Assembly: GCA_036677505.1 (NCBI GenBank) | Contig: JAVBWK010000033.1 | Coordinates: 1 to 47,850, forward strand | Length of the DNA stretch: 47,850 bases | Direction: 5' to 3' | Source of the DNA: UBA2227 sp036677505 | GTDB taxonomy: Bacteria; Bacillota_I; Bacilli_A; Erysipelotrichales; Erysipelotrichaceae | Shown: piece by piece, positions 47,837 to 47,850 of the stretch | Numbering within the stretch: the stretch's first letter is position 1 | How the letters are laid out: every line of letters starts with the position of its first letter | Made by a program: the position numbers and the translations under genes | Notes under the pieces: generated by a model | Database searches by the model: none | Told to the model about the DNA's origin: nothing | The model's input: only the letters and a program-made list of their open reading frames with translations

Positions 47837-47850
47837 CAAATGGAGAGTTT
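47837..47850 (+). rRNA. 16S rRNA gene, 5' end only
   Basis: The last bases, TGGAGAGTTT, match the universal beginning of 16S rRNA; aligned to E. coli numbering, base 14 is the window end, so the mature start is near 47837. Only the first 14 bases are inside the window. The upstream promoter and boxA support the call. Confidence 0.85.

Noticed and set aside
1..47850. CRISPR array, prophage, transposon or toxin-antitoxin system
   Set aside because: No regularly spaced repeats, integrase, transposase, structural phage genes or toxin pairs were found.

Overview
The window is ordinary chromosomal DNA from a low-to-mid GC Bacillota (Firmicutes) bacterium. The signs are Gram-positive style Shine-Dalgarno sequences, sigma-A type promoters (many with an extended -10), TGA used only as stop, an ECF thiamine S component behind a TPP riboswitch, PgpA/YutG, AzlCD, a BusR-like regulator and two PepF-type peptidases. 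The mix of histidine fermentation and several peptidases suggests an amino-acid-using anaerobe or aerotolerant organism, possibly Erysipelotrichia-like; that last step is a guess. The window ends inside the first bases of a 16S rRNA gene.

Layout. 0.2-8.6 kb: short units for an isochorismatase-fold hydrolase, a DUF362/ferredoxin protein, an EEP-fold hydrolase, DUF2975 and DUF3788 proteins, a solitary RnfD-like flavoprotein subunit, two unrecognised proteins, a DUF368 membrane protein fused to a pyrophosphatase-like domain, and a nitroreductase translationally coupled to it. 8.6-14.5 kb: AlkD-like glycosylase, DUF7000-like protein, MFS permease, a 59-residue HhH protein, double GNAT, DUF1801, AzlCD and a methyltransferase. 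14.5-16.2 kb: ZIP metal transporter divergent from a DUF134/NifX pair.

16.2-22.6 kb is a complete histidine-to-glutamate operon, hutH-hutU-ftcD-hutI-fchA, using the formimino-tetrahydrofolate route with overlapping genes and one terminator. 22.6-27.1 kb holds a HAD phosphatase, PepF, and an ArsR/permease/thioredoxin-like cassette with a clear operator. 27.2-33.1 kb carries a degenerate-GGDEF/EAL protein, a BusR-like (c-di-AMP type) regulator, a U32 protein and a UMF1 transporter. 33.1-42.1 kb: NERD protein, second PepF, transglutaminase lipoprotein, ankyrin protein, EF-G-like GTPase, SodA, DUF2703 and an M32 carboxypeptidase. 42.2-47.6 kb: a PsuK-like kinase that looks leaderless, a five-gene overlapping operon (pgpA, thioredoxin-like lipoprotein, AAC(3)-like, ogt, GNAT), free Met-R-sulfoxide reductase, TPP riboswitch with thiT, and an Ntdp-type nucleotidase. 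47.68 kb on: rRNA promoter and leader.

I see no prophage, IS element, CRISPR array, tRNA or defence island. The most original item is the DUF368-pyrophosphatase-like fusion (6178-7407), which joins a predicted undecaprenyl-phosphate translocase to a phosphate-chemistry domain. Next are the solitary RnfD with a five-codon leader frame, the leaderless PfkB gene, and the adjacent c-di-GMP and c-di-AMP type proteins. No unlabelled stretch exceeds 300 bases.
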